The position numbers were made by a program, and so were the translations under genes. Below are positions 34,424-34,456 of a DNA stretch of 34,456 nt, one piece after another (position 1 is the first letter of the stretch; every line of letters starts with the position of its first letter). Source of the DNA: Streptococcus australis (GTDB lineage Bacteria > Bacillota > Bacilli > Lactobacillales > Streptococcaceae); NCBI RefSeq assembly GCF_019930045.1, contig NZ_JAHZQQ010000019.1:1-34456 (forward strand), in the 5' to 3' direction. The notes under the pieces are model-generated. The model was not told the DNA's origin and made no database searches. It saw nothing but the letters and a program-made list of their open reading frames with translations.

Positions 34424-34456
34424 CCTCTAGAGCTTCACAAGCAGTTCTGTAAGCTA
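34383..34456 (-). mobile_element. 3' end of the same IS30-like element, inverted, truncated by the window edge
   Basis: Bases 34383-34455 are the exact reverse complement of 1-73. On the minus strand 34454-34410 reads AYRTACEALEDEFK and stop, the same transposase tail as at the left. The element's 3' end faces the S15 gene and abuts it at GAAAAAG (34382 and lower). The rest of the element lies outside the window. Confidence 0.7.

Noticed and set aside
34183..34452. Plus-strand ORFs opposite the S15 stalk regions (also near 34049-34294 and 28259-28450)
   Set aside because: They are antisense shadows of low-complexity coding sequence and lack ribosome sites.
1..34456. Reading the whole window as a 34-kb composite transposon or integrative element
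   Set aside because: The content is core streptococcal genes (murB, coaA, rpsT, hom, thrB, potABCD) in familiar order, with no integrase, relaxase or cargo genes. The IS ends alone do not make it a mobile unit.
1..34456. CRISPR arrays, rRNA or tRNA genes, prophage genes
   Set aside because: No regularly spaced repeats, no rRNA or tRNA-like sequence and no phage structural or integrase genes were seen on either strand.

Overview
The window reads as a stretch of a Streptococcus chromosome, most likely an oral viridans species of the mitis/sanguinis/parasanguinis type. This rests on recalled gene order and protein similarity, not a search. Support includes murB-potABCD, the rRNA methyltransferase-pdp-deoC-cdd-pnrA-nucleoside ABC block next to coaA and rpsT, hom-thrB, LPXTG surface proteins, TTG starts and extended -10 promoters. 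Most of the window is ordinary core metabolism. The unusual parts are the two ends, two copies of a structured repeat, and the leader of potA.

Layout. 1-73 is the 3' end of an IS30-like insertion sequence, followed by a promoter, ribosome site and ATG cut off by that element. 352-5241 (minus) is murB followed by potABCD, polyamine uptake, with a hairpin-rich 205-base leader and a 7-codon upstream ORF before potA. 5376-6302 is an unknown membrane protein. 6461-8624 is hom-thrB. 8873-9763 (plus) is a membrane-anchored polysaccharide deacetylase. 9822-17561 (minus) is a nucleoside salvage operon: methyltransferase, pdp, deoC, cdd, the lipoprotein PnrA, and its ABC ATPase and two permeases. 17657-19529 (plus) holds coaA, rpsT and a small P-loop kinase-like protein. 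19556-20134 is a TetR-type regulator divergent from a DegV protein (20262-21104).

21340-23719 (minus) is an exporter-type ABC pair. 23825-25453 is a RocB-like M20 peptidase. 25520-28612 and 31313-34423 are two paralogous, sortase-anchored S15 (Xaa-Pro dipeptidyl-peptidase-like) surface proteins. Between them lie a cytoplasmic alpha-amylase (29086-30537, plus) and thioredoxin (30905-31219, minus).

How the genes fit together. Surface S15 enzymes would release dipeptides from proline-rich proteins and a cytosolic M20 enzyme may work downstream. Nucleosides enter through the PnrA transporter and are broken down by Cdd, Pdp and DeoC. Polyamines enter through PotABCD. The amylase has a MalR-like operator, suggesting maltodextrin control.

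What stands out. The first 73 bases and bases 34383-34455 are perfect reverse complements, and each encodes the same transposase C-terminus and stop, so two copies of one IS point inward at both edges. The left flank holds a gene start (promoter, SD, ATGA). The right flank holds an S15 gene body lacking its start (GAAAAAG...). Joined with one GA removed, they give an in-frame MKKKTVV signal peptide start. This could mean hits on paralogous genes, rearrangement between IS copies, or contig ends at IS repeats. A 180-base repeat occurs twice at 97% identity, and its differences mostly preserve pairing in three predicted hairpins.
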